A stretch of 64,000 nucleotides of DNA from Nymphaea colorata (lineage: Eukaryota > Streptophyta > Magnoliopsida > Nymphaeales > Nymphaeaceae), in assembly GCF_008831285.2 (NCBI RefSeq), contig NC_045143.1, positions 9,187,503 to 9,251,502 of the forward strand, given 5' to 3'. The translations under genes and the position numbers were made by a program. This document shows positions 22,895-35,548 of this stretch, piece by piece. Each line of letters begins with the position of its first letter. Within the stretch, counting starts at the first letter, position 1. Under the pieces are notes generated by a model that was not told the DNA's origin, did no database searches, and worked only from the letters and a program-made list of their open reading frames with translations.

Positions 22895-23430
22895 GGGGCG
22901 TAGTGGACACGAGCAGAGTCGAACCAGAGTTCAGTCAGCACGAGCTTGGCTTGACCAATGAAACCTCAAGCTTGACTCAGCTCGAGCTCGAGAATAGCTT
23001 GACGGAAGCGGTTCGAGCTCAACTCGGCAGTTACGTGTTGAGCTAGAGCTCGACTCGATTAAGGCTTTACAAACTCATTTGAATATAATAGATATTCATC
23101 GTTACGTGTTGAGCTCGAGCTCGACTAAATTAACGCTCGAAAAACTCGTTTGAATAGAATTGATATTCATCTTTACATGTTGAGATTGACTCGATTAAGG
23201 CTCGACAAACTCGTAAACTTGTTTGAACATATCGACTTGATTAAGGCTCGACAAACTCGATTAAAGCTCAAGCTCGACTCGGCAGTTATGTGTTGAGATT
23301 GAACTCAACTTGATTATTTGAACGAATCGACTCATGAACTAAAGCTCGACTTGTTAAGCAAATGACTCGTCTCGAACTCATTCATAGGTCGAGCTTTAAC
23401 AAGTTGTGCTCGACTAAGATGTCTAAAAAT
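22895..23430. repeat. GAGCTCGAG-motif repeat element, copy 2
   Basis: The largest copy of the family. It starts near caggggcgtagtggacacg and holds many tandem variants of ctcgacaaactcg, gagctcgagctcgac and attaaggctcgac. Units of about 60 bp are reiterated (gttacgtgttgagctcgag near 23031 and 23101, gttatgtgttgag near 23285). It ends near gctcgactaagatg. Non-coding. Confidence 0.7.
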
Positions 23431-24134
23431 TATGCACAGGCCCCTCATAAATTTGTAAGAAAAGGTTTAGTGGCCGCCCATGAATTTTTTATTTTCTTGC
23501 TTGAGCACATTGCAGTTACATGCTTCTCTGGGTAAAAAACTTGATTTTCTTTATTAAATAAACTAAAAACGTAAATGACTCTTAGTAGTTGTCATGGGTT
23601 TGTCATCCACAAGCTGGTTGTGACATAAAGGGACCTTCTATATCACTAAAAATCTTTAGCTTACACAACTTATTGGTTCAGAAACTCAGAAAGCAAGCAG
23701 AGAGGCTAGAAAGGAAAGATAATGCGCGATTTACTTTGAATTAAGCAAAAGAAAACTCAAGATTCTCTAGTCTTTGTAATGCAAGGCATTTCACAAGAAA
23801 CCTCTTCAGAAGTAGATTTAAGCAACACTCTGAATCCTGACATCTATTGTTGTTTAGGACAAAGCACAACCACAATGAAAATTTAACTATGCCAATATGG
23901 TACAATGGAACATACTCCTTGTCGATGAGGTGTCCTTCTCCACGCTAAAGTGTTTTTCTTTTCATTGACAAGCTGGGGTTAGGTAGACCTTTATTAATCA
24001 ATGACAAGAGCCAGAAATTTCTGATATGAGGGCGTTAATACTTTAAATTTTGGACATTTAAAGGACACTACTAATATGTGAATGACAAAATCACTATGAG
24101 GCATCATCAATATATAATAAGTAATTTGGCATGG

Positions 24135-24158
24135 TTGTGTGGGCAGTTGCCCACACAA
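24135..24158. repeat. perfect inverted repeat, 11-bp arms, 2-bp spacer
   Basis: Arms ttgtgtgggca and tgcccacacaa are separated by gt. They could form a tight hairpin in RNA or a cruciform in DNA. Confidence 0.95.
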
Positions 24159-24534
24159 TCTGCCATTGCTATTAATGTACTTTGGATATTTAATTCTTGA
24201 TCTCTTCACTTTTAAAAATCTAAAAGATTGTTTGGCAATAGAAACAGTAACATGATGTTTCAAGTCTCTATCCCAAAGATTGGGACAAATGCATGGAACA
24301 TTGTAACGTATGGCGTTTCTGCCCATCTGCCCCGATCTTTGGCAGATAAATGGAACAATATAGTACTGTTTTCATTGCCACCCAAAGAATGTTTTTTATT
24401 TTGTTTCTACAGCATAGGGCGCGTTGTTCCTGGCACTCTAAGATGTTATTGCATGCTCAAATGAGTCAAATCTGTATTTGCATAAAGCAAAAGGATGATT
24501 CTTTTTCCGAAATTCCAGCAAGATCTGCATGATA

Positions 24535-24552
24535 TGGAACGCCGGCGTTCCA
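24535..24552. repeat. 18-bp perfect palindrome TGGAACGCCGGCGTTCCA
   Basis: A zero-spacer palindrome, self-complementary over all 18 bases. A related half, ggtggaacaccagc, occurs about 40 bp downstream (24592). Could be a MITE centre or a dimeric protein site; no basis to choose. Confidence 0.95.
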
Positions 24553-26415
24553 CACAACAAGCCGTGTTTTACATTCCTTGATTCAGTTGAAGGTGGAACA
24601 CCAGCATTGCCATTAGGCAGTGTTCTGCAGAAACCAAACAAAATCTAATGGACTTAACTTTCATATATCAATTACTTACATGCAAATTCGGCACAATGCA
24701 AACAACCACAGTCCGCTCTTGCAGACACCCGTTCATGGCTCTTCCAACCCGTAAACCATGCGCCTTCCTCATCTTCCCATTTTTGCCCACTTCTGCAATT
24801 TCTCCCGTTTGTTCATGGCATACTGTTGCTGTAAGATTCTCTCAAGATAGCGCTGCTTTATTTTAAGATGGACAGAAGCGACCAACTTGAGAATGGCCTA
24901 TCTGGCGAGCACCAATCTGTGCAGCAAAAATATACTGACAAAAAAATGTGGGCCCAAAACACATGCACTGGAGATTTGCGTTTATCCATTCGACATAACA
25001 CCCACTTCCCACTGAGGTCTTCAAACAGCCCTGGACCCCAAAACAGAGGGACATATTCAGGTCCTTTTGCTGAGATTTTTATCTTTTTGGAGTTAATAAG
25101 AGATTTTCATTTGAATGTAAAGCGGAAGCTAAGGCATCTGATTTTTCAACGTTTTTTAGATTCTATGACCCGCTAGATCTACAATTGCAGCTCTTGCTCA
25201 AGTCCCAAACTGTCCAAGCTACAATCACGTGATTCCTGAAACGTTTGGAGATCCATGGCTGTTAAATCACAATTGCAGCATTTTATTATAAGCGCAAAAG
25301 TAGGAGCAAAGACAGCCCCTGGAATTCTCGCGTGAGAATGCCTAAATGATCGATCAACACGAAGCAACCCCCATCGACGATTACAGCTTTGTAGAGTCTC
25401 AGACAGGTGGCTTTTTATTTTCTTTTTCAATCGTTTACTTTGGAGAAACTGAAATGACTCTGCCTAACCCAGCTTGTCAATCTCCAGAGTAGTAATCAAT
25501 AGTAATACCAACAGTTGTTTATCTCCCACTTTTGACCAAACAAAGGAAAGGTGAGAGATGGCCCTTTTGAACTTTAGAAGAATGGGGGGTATTTATCCGA
25601 TGTTACACTAAGATCCGAAGCCAAAGATTTGAGAAGCAACACCAAAGAATCAACCCGTTTCACAGAGGGAACAATTTACCCAACCCCGTAGTTTTGAATT
25701 TCAAACTTCCATGCTTTTTCAACTTTCCCCACAGTTGAATCCAAACTTCACTACAAAAGATTGACCCAACTTTCTAAATCAATCAAATCGATAATTCTGC
25801 CATGCATTCATTGTAAACCAGTTAGACCAATCCATTTATTTGGGCTACTCACCCATGAAGCAGCAGAAACACAGTGGAGCTAACCATTGAAGAAGCAGAT
25901 TCACAGTGAACACGCCATGATCGAGATAAAGTGGCGTTAAACAACTACTTTCTGCGACCATTCCCCCCTCTCCCCCCAAATCTTCCAAATTGTTTTCCTT
26001 AGAAGCAACTACTTCTCTTACCCATCTGAACTGCGGAGACAAGCTAAAAATCAAAAAGCTTCACGGTTCACTCACTGTGCAGCAGATTAAAGAACGCCAC
26101 GAACGAGCAAAATACAGGGAAGCAACAATCACCATGAATGGGAAGATAATCAGACATAATATGGAGAGAAGAAAAAAGGAAACCTGTATTCCTTTTTATC
26201 TCTAGAGTTTCCTGGGATACAACCATGGGAACCATCCCATCATGTAAAGAACATCTAAAAATTCCAATCTAGAGTGGAAAAACAAAGAAAAGATTCATTT
26301 CTTGTACAAAAATTAGAAAAAGATCAAAAAGGGGAGGAAGAAAGATCAAATTCCACCTAAGTCAGAGGCAATTTACAAACATCCAACCTACGACTATACC
26401 ATTCGTTCACCCCCT

Positions 26416-27935
26416 TCACTTCGCCCCTTTCTTCCCTGCTGCCCTCTTTGCCGGCACCTTCGCCTTCGTGGCTGTTTTGACGCTCCTTGGCTTCTTGACC
26501 TTCACCGCCTTAGATGCCGCCGGCTTCTTTGCCACTGCGGCAGTCGTCTTCTTCGCTGGCTTTTTCGCACCAGGAGAAGCCTTTGCAGACGTCTTGGCTA
26601 CCTTAGACGCGGGCTTTGAGGCGGTAGGCTTCTTCGGGGTTGCTGGCTTCTTGACGGTGGTGGTCTTTGGCTTGGGCTTCGCCGAAGCAGCTGGCTTAGC
26701 CTTTGGCTTTGGCTTGGGCTTGGGCTTCGGTTTCGCTGCAGCGGGCTTGGGCTTCGAGGGAGATTTAGGAGGAGCCTTTGGCTTTGCGGCGGGAGCCGGC
26801 TTCTTTGGAGCAGCCGGCTTTTTGGAGACCTTCTCTTTGGCCGGGAGCTTGTACGAGCCCTTGACCTTCGCAAGCTTATCCTGCGCAACCAACTTCTTCA
26901 ACTGAACCAGCAATAGTTTTCGGAAATTGGAGGGCAATTGGTCTTTTCTCTTATCCTCAATGAACTTGGCAATTGCATACTGGCTTGTCCCCTTGCGATC
27001 CTTTCTTGCATTGATTGCTTCAATGATCATCTGAACAATTTCCAAGAACACAAAATTATCAGGAATTGATCAAAACAAAGATTAATCGGTCCTAAAAACC
27101 TATTGGCAGCGAATTTTCCAAAAAAAGCACCAGCTGAAGACAAATGCTTATCGTCCAAAGTGAAGCAGCATAGAGGTTAACGAACCAAAAAAGCTTAAAA
27201 GAAACCAATGAAAGAGAAACTCCAAAAGTCTACAGAGCCAATGTAAGCTGAGGAACTAAGGGAAAAAAAAACGTCTCACTGATCAGAAGAAGGGGATCTC
27301 TAGTATATAAGAAATTCGATCAAAAGGTTTAGAAATGATTACAGGCATAACAGAAAAAAGAAAAGTTCTAATGGAGAGGATAGATCCCTCCATAAGCAGA
27401 AGAAACAATAAAATGCAGAAATGGACACCTGATCAATACAAGAAGCTGAACAGAGTAGAGTAATATCTGCATCGAGTATAACCCTTTCCAAAAGTAACTT
27501 ATAGTGAAAGAACAGATGGGAATCACAGAAATCTATGAAGTGGTGTGATGGAGAAGATCAATTCTACTGAAACAGAACACTGACGTACACTAGGACCAGG
27601 GGGAAGCCAAGAACTAACCAAAGCAAAACAAGGGCACCATGGACTAAAACAAGCCGAACAAATAGATCAAAGCTGAAAGAAGAAACCCCGAAACAAGCAT
27701 GAGACGTGGATGCAGATCAAAATTGAAGGAGCGTTTAACAGGAAAAAAGTACCTCGTAGTAAGGAGGGTGGGAGGGAGGAGTTTTGGAGGCCTTGGGAGC
27801 AGCCGCCTTCTTTGGTTTGGGTTCTTTAGGCGCAGCAGCCTTCCTCCCCTTCTTTGCTTTTGGCTTCTCATCTGCCTGACCCGTGCCAGCGTCAGCGGAA
27901 GCAGTGGCAGCATTGGTTTCATCAGCAGGAGCCAT
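26416..27935 (-). CDS. linker histone H1, two exons
   Basis: Linker histone that binds nucleosome entry/exit DNA and compacts chromatin in the nucleus. Exon 1 is 27935-27753 (MAPADETNAATASADAG and onward, 61 codons), ending after SHPPYYE at a GAG|GTAC donor. A 722-bp intron follows. Exon 2 is 27030-26416, starting MIIEAINARK after a TTCAG acceptor, phase 0. The protein has 265 residues: an acidic/Lys-Ala N-tail, a winged-helix globular domain at about 55-124 (SQYAIAKFIEDK, NFRKLLLVQLKKLV, SYKLP), and a Lys/Ala/Pro-rich tail with KPKPKPK runs and TPKK/SPSK-like motifs. It is complete, with no stops or missing segments. The start fits the family and lies about 120 bp below a TATA box. Confidence 0.96.
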
Positions 27936-28055
27936 TCTGTAACGAAGAAGATCGCCCGACGAAATGGAAGAATCTAGCAAGAAGCAGAAACAAAGCAGAA
28001 GAGAGACGAAATTGATGAGCAGAGGAACAGTAGACGACCAGCAGAGGAGCCGAGC

Positions 28056-28145
28056 CCGATGGAGAGAGACATTGAGATGCGTGGTGTTTATATACTGACC
28101 GGGAATGGAACGGTAGACAAAACGAGCGTTCTGATTGGTCGACAG
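28056..28145 (-). promoter_or_regulatory. histone H1 promoter: TATA box and CCAAT box
   Basis: On the minus strand TATATAAA (complement of 28087-28094) lies about 150 bp before the start codon. That places the transcription start near 28056 and gives a 5' UTR of roughly 120 bp. A CCAAT box (complement of 28134-28138, in GACCAATCAG) lies about 40 bp further upstream. An exact plant histone octamer was not seen. Confidence 0.65.
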
Positions 28146-31100
28146 GCGCTTCACTCGGATCTCTGCCACGGAAATTTTGAATGTGGGCCTTCCGATTTGG
28201 CGGCATCGACGGCCGTCGGTGGTCCAATATGAGGAGATTCAAGGGGAAATGGATTATCAAGGTGGCTTAGGTGTGTTTCTCAACCCTCTTTATCCGGACA
28301 TAACTTGAACTAATCTTCATCATTTTCCCTGCAACTTTCACTGGTGTTTAGCTTAGGACTTTGGCTTTCTAATGAGTTCTTAACTGCTCGATTTGGTAGC
28401 AGGAACGCAGAGTTTTGGTGTTTGGAGTCAACATTGGTCTTGACCAACATTTTTCCCATAATGGTGCAGGTTTTGGATCTTTTTATTGGAAAATTTGGTG
28501 TTTCAATCCCCAAAAAGGATCTTAATTGATAGAGGATTAGTTTTTGCATTGTGATGACCAAAAAAATTAGAAATGTGATCGAGTTTTGGTCGAGTAAATG
28601 ATGCTTGAATGCAGCTAAGGTTGCACATTCTTTTTTGTTGTGATTATAGGATGATTGAATTGATGCAATTTCTTATGGCTGGATGGCCCAATGACATGAG
28701 CGTGGAGGTTTTCTACACCAATGCATTCACCATAAGTCTTCTATGAAAATCAAGAACATGTGAATAGATGATCTTTTCATGTAACCAATCATAGAAGTAA
28801 AGAAGTAGATGAACATAGTATATTTGGGCACCGTATGTCATTATTTTAAGTTGATTACTTTATAAATTCCTATTTCTTTCATGTAATGTGCCTGATTTTA
28901 TCTGATGATTGGGGCAAAGAGTTCTCCAAGTTGATAAGTTCTTAGTAAACGTATCTAACATGAATAGAACATGGCAGGAAGGTTTATGTTAACGACTATA
29001 ATGTGTGAATATTGTGCAATATACGAGGGCCCCTAGGTTTATTCTCTTTAACTGCATCAATCTTTGATAGAACATACAACTTCACATCATTGAAATCTTC
29101 CTTCCCTCCAGACAAACAACATCACCAAAGGGACGATGAGATTGGCAGGGAATCAAAATTAAATACTACCAATTAACTTTCTTCTATGAGGTTTACATAA
29201 TAAACCATTAAACTCTTTTTGAGGGCATTATCGGTTTATGTATCTTCAATTCACTTAAGCATGTATGTGATGCATATGATATGAAGTGCCTTCAAATGAT
29301 ACATGAGCATTCTGATGTTAAAAAAACCAACAATGAAATTATCATGAAATTGGTACTTTTTCTAGTTATGTAGACCTCTTTTGTATATTCTTCTTTTTAG
29401 CATTTAAACTTGATGTTCAAAAAGGAGAACTAAATCATAGAACAGACTTTGCATCTCATGAATCATGGCATTTCATGCAAAATAATTTACAAAATGGAAT
29501 GACTGTGAGTCCACATGCAACGACATTATGGAAAATAAATTCTAGAAGGTATGGTACATGCACATAAACACATTTTTATTTCAAAATAAAAGAAAGGGGC
29601 TTTCTTTTCCATAAAACCTAGCCTATGGATGACTTTCTAAAGTTTTCTAGATGTAATTCAACATCTTTTTACAAAAAATAAGACTTCATGTTCTCTTTAG
29701 ACTGTATTTGGGGTACATAAAAGATTATAATTGTCAAGATAAACATTAAAAATAATTTTTTTTCCTAGAAACTTCTTTCTCTAAATAAGGTGCAAGTCTA
29801 ATAGAATCTATATTTGTGAACAATATAATAAAGATATATGAGCTTACAAGAATCAATGCATTCCGAGGATGAATAAGTTGGTAAAATTTTTGAAATGTTT
29901 AGATTTTAGAACTATAGGCATGTTTTACAATCTCTTAAGATAGTTAAACCCTAAAAGTTTGGACATTTATATTTCTTTATCAAACCTTTTCAATTGGTAA
30001 CACTAATCGATATTTAAAAAAGTGACTTTTTCTAAAATTGCCATGCACACACAAACTCATAATCTATTTTTGTGTTATGTGCATGTGGTGTTGAACAATC
30101 ATAAATGTCTTTAGCCTTTTGTTTAACTTATTTTTGAAAACCCAAAAAAGTATTTGACATAAAAAAAAATCAGATTGCATGATACAAAGGTAAAATCATA
30201 GCTAACTTAAGTTATAACAAAAGTTACCAGAAATCTTTACAAAGGTTGAACAAAATCACTTAAAAAAGGGAAATGACCCATCTTGTAACTCTTGTTACAC
30301 ATAAAACAGCTGATTAATTAAATAAGGGTTAAACACAATATGAAACCTTAGTTTTAGTTATATAGCTTGAAATTATTGAGGTAGACCCATAAAAGGTTAT
30401 ACACTAACACAGAAAGTATTATAAACTAAAGTATATATGTCATGGATATGGTTCAAAGTTTTTTAGTATATGACCATTCTCAAGGCCATATATGCTGGAA
30501 ATAAGATCTGAATTTTGAGACAAGGACCGCTTGTCTTCTTCTCTACCAATTAAACTCTTTGTAATGTCCTTTACATATGAGGATAGTATGAATAATGTTT
30601 TACCAGTCAATCCACTTCTTTAAGGGATATATATCTTTGCATGTTGAGCTTCAATTTCAAGTATTGAACATGACTCTGATATTTAGTGGTGATTACTTAA
30701 TCTGAGAATAACATGAGTATTTGGTGATAGTAGGTTTACTCAACTTTAATTTGTCATTTTAATTAGGATATTGATTAAAATGAAACCATGGAATACATGG
30801 TGAATAATATATTTCAAACTCAAGTGTAGAATTGTTCTGGAGATATTTTTTGTGGCATCTCCAATGTGGGGTTTGACACAATAATAGTTGCATTTTTTGA
30901 ATGGTTGAAATAAGTGCTCTTCTTATATGCAAACAAATTAAAGTCAATTGTAGGATGAGTTACTTAGATTCATTAGACTAGAAAACTGAATCAACAATTT
31001 CTAGACCAATTTATCAAAGTTAGTTATAGACATGTTCTATATTCAAACTAGGATGTAAAATAAAATGATGCATGTTTCCTAAAGGAGTTAATGGCGACAT

Positions 31101-31550
31101 CCCAAATGTTGGGGTGGATGCAATAATAACAATATATCTAAGAGGGTATTTAAAAGGAGTTCTTAGGATAGGAGGAATTGGGATGTCAAGTTCTCGATAC
31201 ATGTAACGAGCATCGTTAATTTGATGAAGTTAGAAGTGAAAAAGGTTTGTTTTATCTAGGATTTGATAAACTGTATATGTACATATTTGTTTGTTCTGTC
31301 CATTGTTTGATCATGTCAGCACATACTTGACTGTTCAATTTGTTATATCTAATATTTGATATGATTAAATGTACAAAAAAACAAGAACAATATATCATAA
31401 GTTATAAGTTCAACTGCTTTTGTTGCTACAATAAGAAGAGCACAAAAAACAAGTATAAGACATCCATACCAAACCATGCTATCAAACAGGCCACAACATC
31501 AAAAAAAAAAAAATGGTTAAATCCAATGTTGTTAAATGCACTGATGCGAT
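28146..31550. other. intergenic, no gene recognised
   Basis: AT-rich DNA upstream of histone H1. No coding segment or TE domain was recognised. Around 30780-31160 two blocks about 250 bp apart look related: ctccaatgtggggtttgac (30857) and tcccaaatgttggggtgg (31100), each followed by caataata. This may be an old tandem duplication. Confidence 0.45.
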
Positions 31551-31823
31551 TAAGCCTCGGCATCGGGCCGGCCAGGCCCGACCCATAAGGAGCTGGGCTA
31601 GGGCCGGGCCCGGCCTGATTAAATTAACAAAATAATTTTTAATATAAAATAATATATAAATATAATTAGTCATAATAAAATATTATATTTATATACAAAA
31701 ATTAATAAAATAAATATAAAAAATTATCAGGCCCAACCGGCCGTTCCAATGCCTTTTTTTTCCGAGCCCAAGCCTGAATCGGGCAGGGTACCCGCCGACG
31801 GCCTGGCTTGATGGCAAGCCTTA
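31551..31823. mobile_element. GGGCC-rich hAT-like MITE, small member
   Basis: The left end is TAAGCCTCGGCATCGGGCC; the right end complement is TAAGGCTTGCCATCAAGCC. Flanks gatgcgat (31543-31550) and gatgcaat (31824-31831) form a 7/8 target duplication. The arms are GGGCC-rich and the 130-bp centre is almost pure AT. No coding capacity. Confidence 0.8.
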
Positions 31824-32849
31824 GATGCAATGTAATACATAGAACCTATAAAGAGATGCGATGCACAGACCCTATGAAGCCATGCAATGCACAATAATGT
31901 GAAGTGATGCGTATGCAACACAACCAAAATTTTGAAGTATATAATATCCTTAAGATAATGTGAAAAATGAAAAGCCAAACCCAAAATAACAAGTATTCAA
32001 ATAAAAGTTCAGTTTGAATAAACAATATACTATATTTTAAACACAATATTCAAACATATATTAAAATATTATGGACTGGATTAATGCAAATAGTCAAATA
32101 ATAATAAATTTTAACACAAGTCAAATGTTTTCATCATTTTGCTCTTCATCTGAACTTGACAAAGGATCTTCATTTGAATTAGGTATCACCTAAGTGACAC
32201 CTTCATTTTTTAAAAAAAAGTTCGGCTCTAAAATGGACGAAAGATGTTTAAAAGATAAAGCCAATAAAAAAAATTCAATGTCAATATGTTCAATAATGAT
32301 TCATAAATTCAAATTTTGAGAGATCTTTTTTACTGAATTTGAATCCTAACTAATAATCAGCACAAAAAAATATGAATATGACCAAAGATAATTATCATGT
32401 TCATAAAGCATCGGGCCTAATGCTTTATATTCTAAGGCTCAAACGCATGTATTCATCCATTTTTTTAAGTTTAGAATCCATGTTTATGTTCTTTCATTTG
32501 TTAAACAACTTCTTGTCCAGATTTCACCAAAATAAGAGCTAAAACGAGGCTTTTATGGGTTTCTATGTGCATTGTAGCAGATTTAGGGAAGATCCAAACC
32601 AAAATTTATATTATCAAGTAAATTTCAAGGCCTCCACAAATTTTAAACTCTTCTTCAACTTAGAAGTCCCAAGATCCAATGTCTCATTAGGTGAAATTTC
32701 TTGAAATCCCTCTCCTGGGTGACATCCAGCGACTATGAAATTTTTAAATAGTTAGCTGTTTTGTAAATTGTAGGAATTCTAACCACTGTTTTGTGCAAAT
32801 GGAGCAAGGTTAAACAAAAAACTATTGAAGGTCTACCAGGAGATAGAGG
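31824..32849. other. intergenic, no gene recognised
   Basis: AT-rich with short A and T runs. A short tandem-like aatgcaatgtaat/gatgcaca stretch follows the MITE. No coding homology. Confidence 0.5.
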
Positions 32850-33245
32850 TGTTCAATGAGTTGAGTCAACTTGAGCTTGACTCGGACTCGCTCGATAAAC
32901 TCCAGCTCAAGCTCGACTTGTTTAATAAGCAAGCCAAGTTTGAGTTGAGAAATACACTCACTTAAGCAAAGGACTTGAGTTCAAGCTAGGCAGGCTCAAC
33001 TCATTTACACTAGACTAAACTTACAGAAAAAGAACATACAAAAAGTGGCATACAATGCTATCATGAAAAGGAAAACCATAATGGAGTTCCTTGTGGCTAG
33101 CAAGTATTAGGTCGTGAGTTCAAACCTTGGTGTTTCCTCTTTGTGTTCAATCATAAATGTGTTAGTAAAGGCTCAAAAAGATTCAGCTTGAGCTTAACCG
33201 AGCCGCTCAGCTCAAGCTTAACCAAGCCACGTGTCATAGCTGATA
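32850..33245. repeat. GAGCTCGAG-motif repeat element, copy 3
   Basis: It starts near ggtgttcaatgagttgag and contains cttgagcttgactcgg, ccagctcaagctcgac, cagcttgagcttaacc and gctcaagcttaacc in both orientations, in the style of copies at 11410 and 22895 but more diverged. A non-repetitive stretch lies at 33020-33170. Confidence 0.55.
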
Positions 33246-33734
33246 TGTCTTAAGCTTATCACACCTTTTTCTCCTCCATGTGATTTCCTCGTCATGAACT
33301 TTTCCTTCAGAGCTTGTTAGACCATCATGAAGCTGCAACCACATAAAGGTGTATCGAAGTATATTTAATGTGTTCTGCATTTGAATCTAGAAGTGATAAA
33401 TTAAAACAAAGATCAGGTCAAGTTGCTTATATTTCTACCTCACATTGCAATGGAATGATTATAACTAAGATTGATTGATGCCATGTATACTATCATGTGA
33501 TTAATTAATCAAGTTGTCTATGTTACACATATATACTTACATATATTTACACAAGATTCTTCATGTTTGACTAAGCACTGGTTAATAAAAGGTGTTACAA
33601 ATGCACATTGGAAATACTTTCTTATGCCGGCAGACTATGCCTGGTAAGGCGTGTCATCACATAGATAATCAGGTACCGGTGTGCAGTTTGTCAAATTCCT
33701 GGGCAGGTTCTTTGTAAGCTTAACTCATCCATGT
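33246..33734. other. intergenic, no gene recognised
   Basis: No coding homology is visible. The 5' part of the LINE that follows may extend into 33600-33734 but is not readable. Confidence 0.45.
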
Positions 33735-34017
33735 CCAAAATTTTATGAGGTAATGATCAATCCAGGGCCAGAACTCCCATGATTGCTTGGAATAATATAT
33801 GCAGGGCCATGGAGGAAGGGAGAGTAGGCTTATTTCTTTGCAGGATATGAACCACGCCTATTTGGCTGGTTTGGCGATTAGAGTCTGCCTAGCCACTAAC
33901 ACATGGGTAGCAATCCTAGAAAGGAGGTATCTGTCCTTCCATAGTTTTTGGATGATAAAAGACCGCTTCTAATGCTTCCAAGTTCTTTAAAGGTCTTTGG
34001 TGGGGATGAGTTAAGAT

Positions 34018-34364
34018 CATAGTCACAAATAACATCTCAGAGTTTTAAACAACGAGGTTTTTCTCAGGTATTATATGGTGAGCTTGAAAAAAAAGGAAAG
34101 ATACGGTAAAATTTTGAAACTTTTAAAAAACTAAAAACGAGGGAAAAATAAGTGAAAAACTAATAATACAAACATCAAAAGATAAGTAGATTTGCAACAA
34201 ATAAAAAATAGAAAAAAAAAACTCTTTGGCATTAAAAAAAACTGAAAAAACACATCGTTTTTTTTGTTTTTAACGTTTTTTCTCAAAAATGAATTTTTAA
34301 GTTTTAAACAGTTATTTAATTTATCGCATTTTTTTCGAAAAAAAATGCTTTTTCTATGACTATG
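34018..34364. mobile_element. 347-bp MITE inserted in the LINE, 8-bp target duplication
   Basis: The ends are CATAGTCACAAAT and, complemented, CATAGTCATAGAAA. The 8-bp duplication gttaagat flanks it exactly (34010-34017 and 34365-34372). Removing it rejoins the LINE reading. The interior is A/T-rich with long T and A runs. An 8-bp duplication suggests hAT. Confidence 0.85.
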
Positions 34365-35284
34365 GTTAAGATCAATGACCCGACATGTTGGGTGTCAGGC
34401 AAAGGCAAAGTGAGATTTGGCAGGACAAATGGGCAAATGTGTGCTTGTGTTCATGCATGACAGCAGAGGTTTTGATGATTTTCAGTGGTAGCCTAAAATT
34501 CTCTATAGCAGAGTTGATGGAATCTAGCTTTTCTCTGGTCCCTCAACTCAAGCTGCTTCTTGATGGAAATGATGCTCAGATCCCTACTATTAATGACCAA
34601 GATATAAACTTATGTTGGCAGGCAGGGGCGCAATCACTTTCCATTTTCTTGATATCTAGGAATGTATAAGAAAGAAAAACAACTCTGGGAAGTGGTGCTC
34701 ATGGATTTGGCGCAAGGAATGCCCACCTTGTGCCAAATGGTTTGTGTTTATAGGTATAGCGGCCCCTGGTAGGGTTCCAACCACTGACTGACTCCGAAGG
34801 AGAGGCATTGCTTGTGCTAATAGATGTTTCATCTGCAGGAAAAGCGAGGAATCTTCTGATCATGTCATTTTTAGGTGCCTTTTAGCATTGAAAATCTGGT
34901 CAATGGTGTGCAATATGTTCAAATGCAAGCGCAAACCTCATTCCTCTATCAAAGAGGGAATGAAGATATGGTTTGGAAGAAATTTTAAAAGAGAGTGGCT
35001 AGGCCGATGTTGGAGGATCACGCTCCACTTAGTCATATAGGGTTTGTAGATAATTAGGAATAAGTGTCTTTTTGGAGACGACTTGAAGAAATTATCAGAT
35101 ATGGCGTGGGATGTAAGGAGTAGATGTGAGGAGCACTATTTGTGTGTCTCCTTAGAAATCGGAAGAGTGATCTTCTGCAGTGCAAAATTTGGTTAAAAGT
35201 AGGAATTTTTGTGATCGCTTGGCCTGAGATGGAGAGTGAAGACCTTTGTATCCAGGTGGCATCAAAGAGAGGACAACGAGTCTA

Positions 35285-35548
35285 CAAGCCTGGGCAACGG
35301 GCCCAGGTATTGGGCCCGAAAAACCGGCCCCGGTCGGCCTGATTATTTTTTTAATTTTTTATTATTTATATATAATAATAATATATATTTTATTATTACA
35401 AATATATTTTATATTCAATAGTTTTAATTTTATATTAAAAAATATTTTAATCAGGCTAGGTCGGGCTCGGGTATCAAGTATCGGGCCCTAGCCTGGGCTT
35501 GCGTTTTGGGTGTCGGGCCAGGCCAGCCCGGCCCTATGCCCAGGTCTA
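35285..35548. mobile_element. GGGCC-rich hAT-like MITE inside the LINE
   Basis: The left arm CAAGCCTGGGCAACGGGCC and the right arm (complement TAGACCTGGGCATAGGGCC) are inverted copies enclosing an AT-rich centre. It is the same family as 31551-31823. The target duplication is decayed (around gtcta on both sides), so the ends are accurate to a few bases only. Confidence 0.75.

Larger units (their letters stand above)
23431..26415. other. intergenic DNA downstream of histone H1
   Basis: No protein homology was recognised on either strand. It is less AT-rich than its surroundings from about 24650. It holds two notable perfect palindromes (24135-24158 and 24535-24552). The part next to 26415 must contain the histone H1 3' UTR; its end could not be fixed. 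Undetected exons of another gene cannot be excluded between 24650 and 26100. Confidence 0.45.

Noticed and set aside
26468-26905. Long plus-strand ORF (145 codons, Phe/Gly/Ala-rich)
   Set aside because: Exact antisense shadow of the Lys/Ala/Pro-rich tail of histone H1.
33060-33140. tRNA/SINE-like A and B boxes (tggctagcaag, gagttcaaacc)
   Set aside because: No cloverleaf can be folded and spacing is poor; seen inside a decayed repeat.
34385-34669. Stand-alone 94-codon ORF
   Set aside because: It is one frame of the LINE C-terminal region, continuous with homology before and after.
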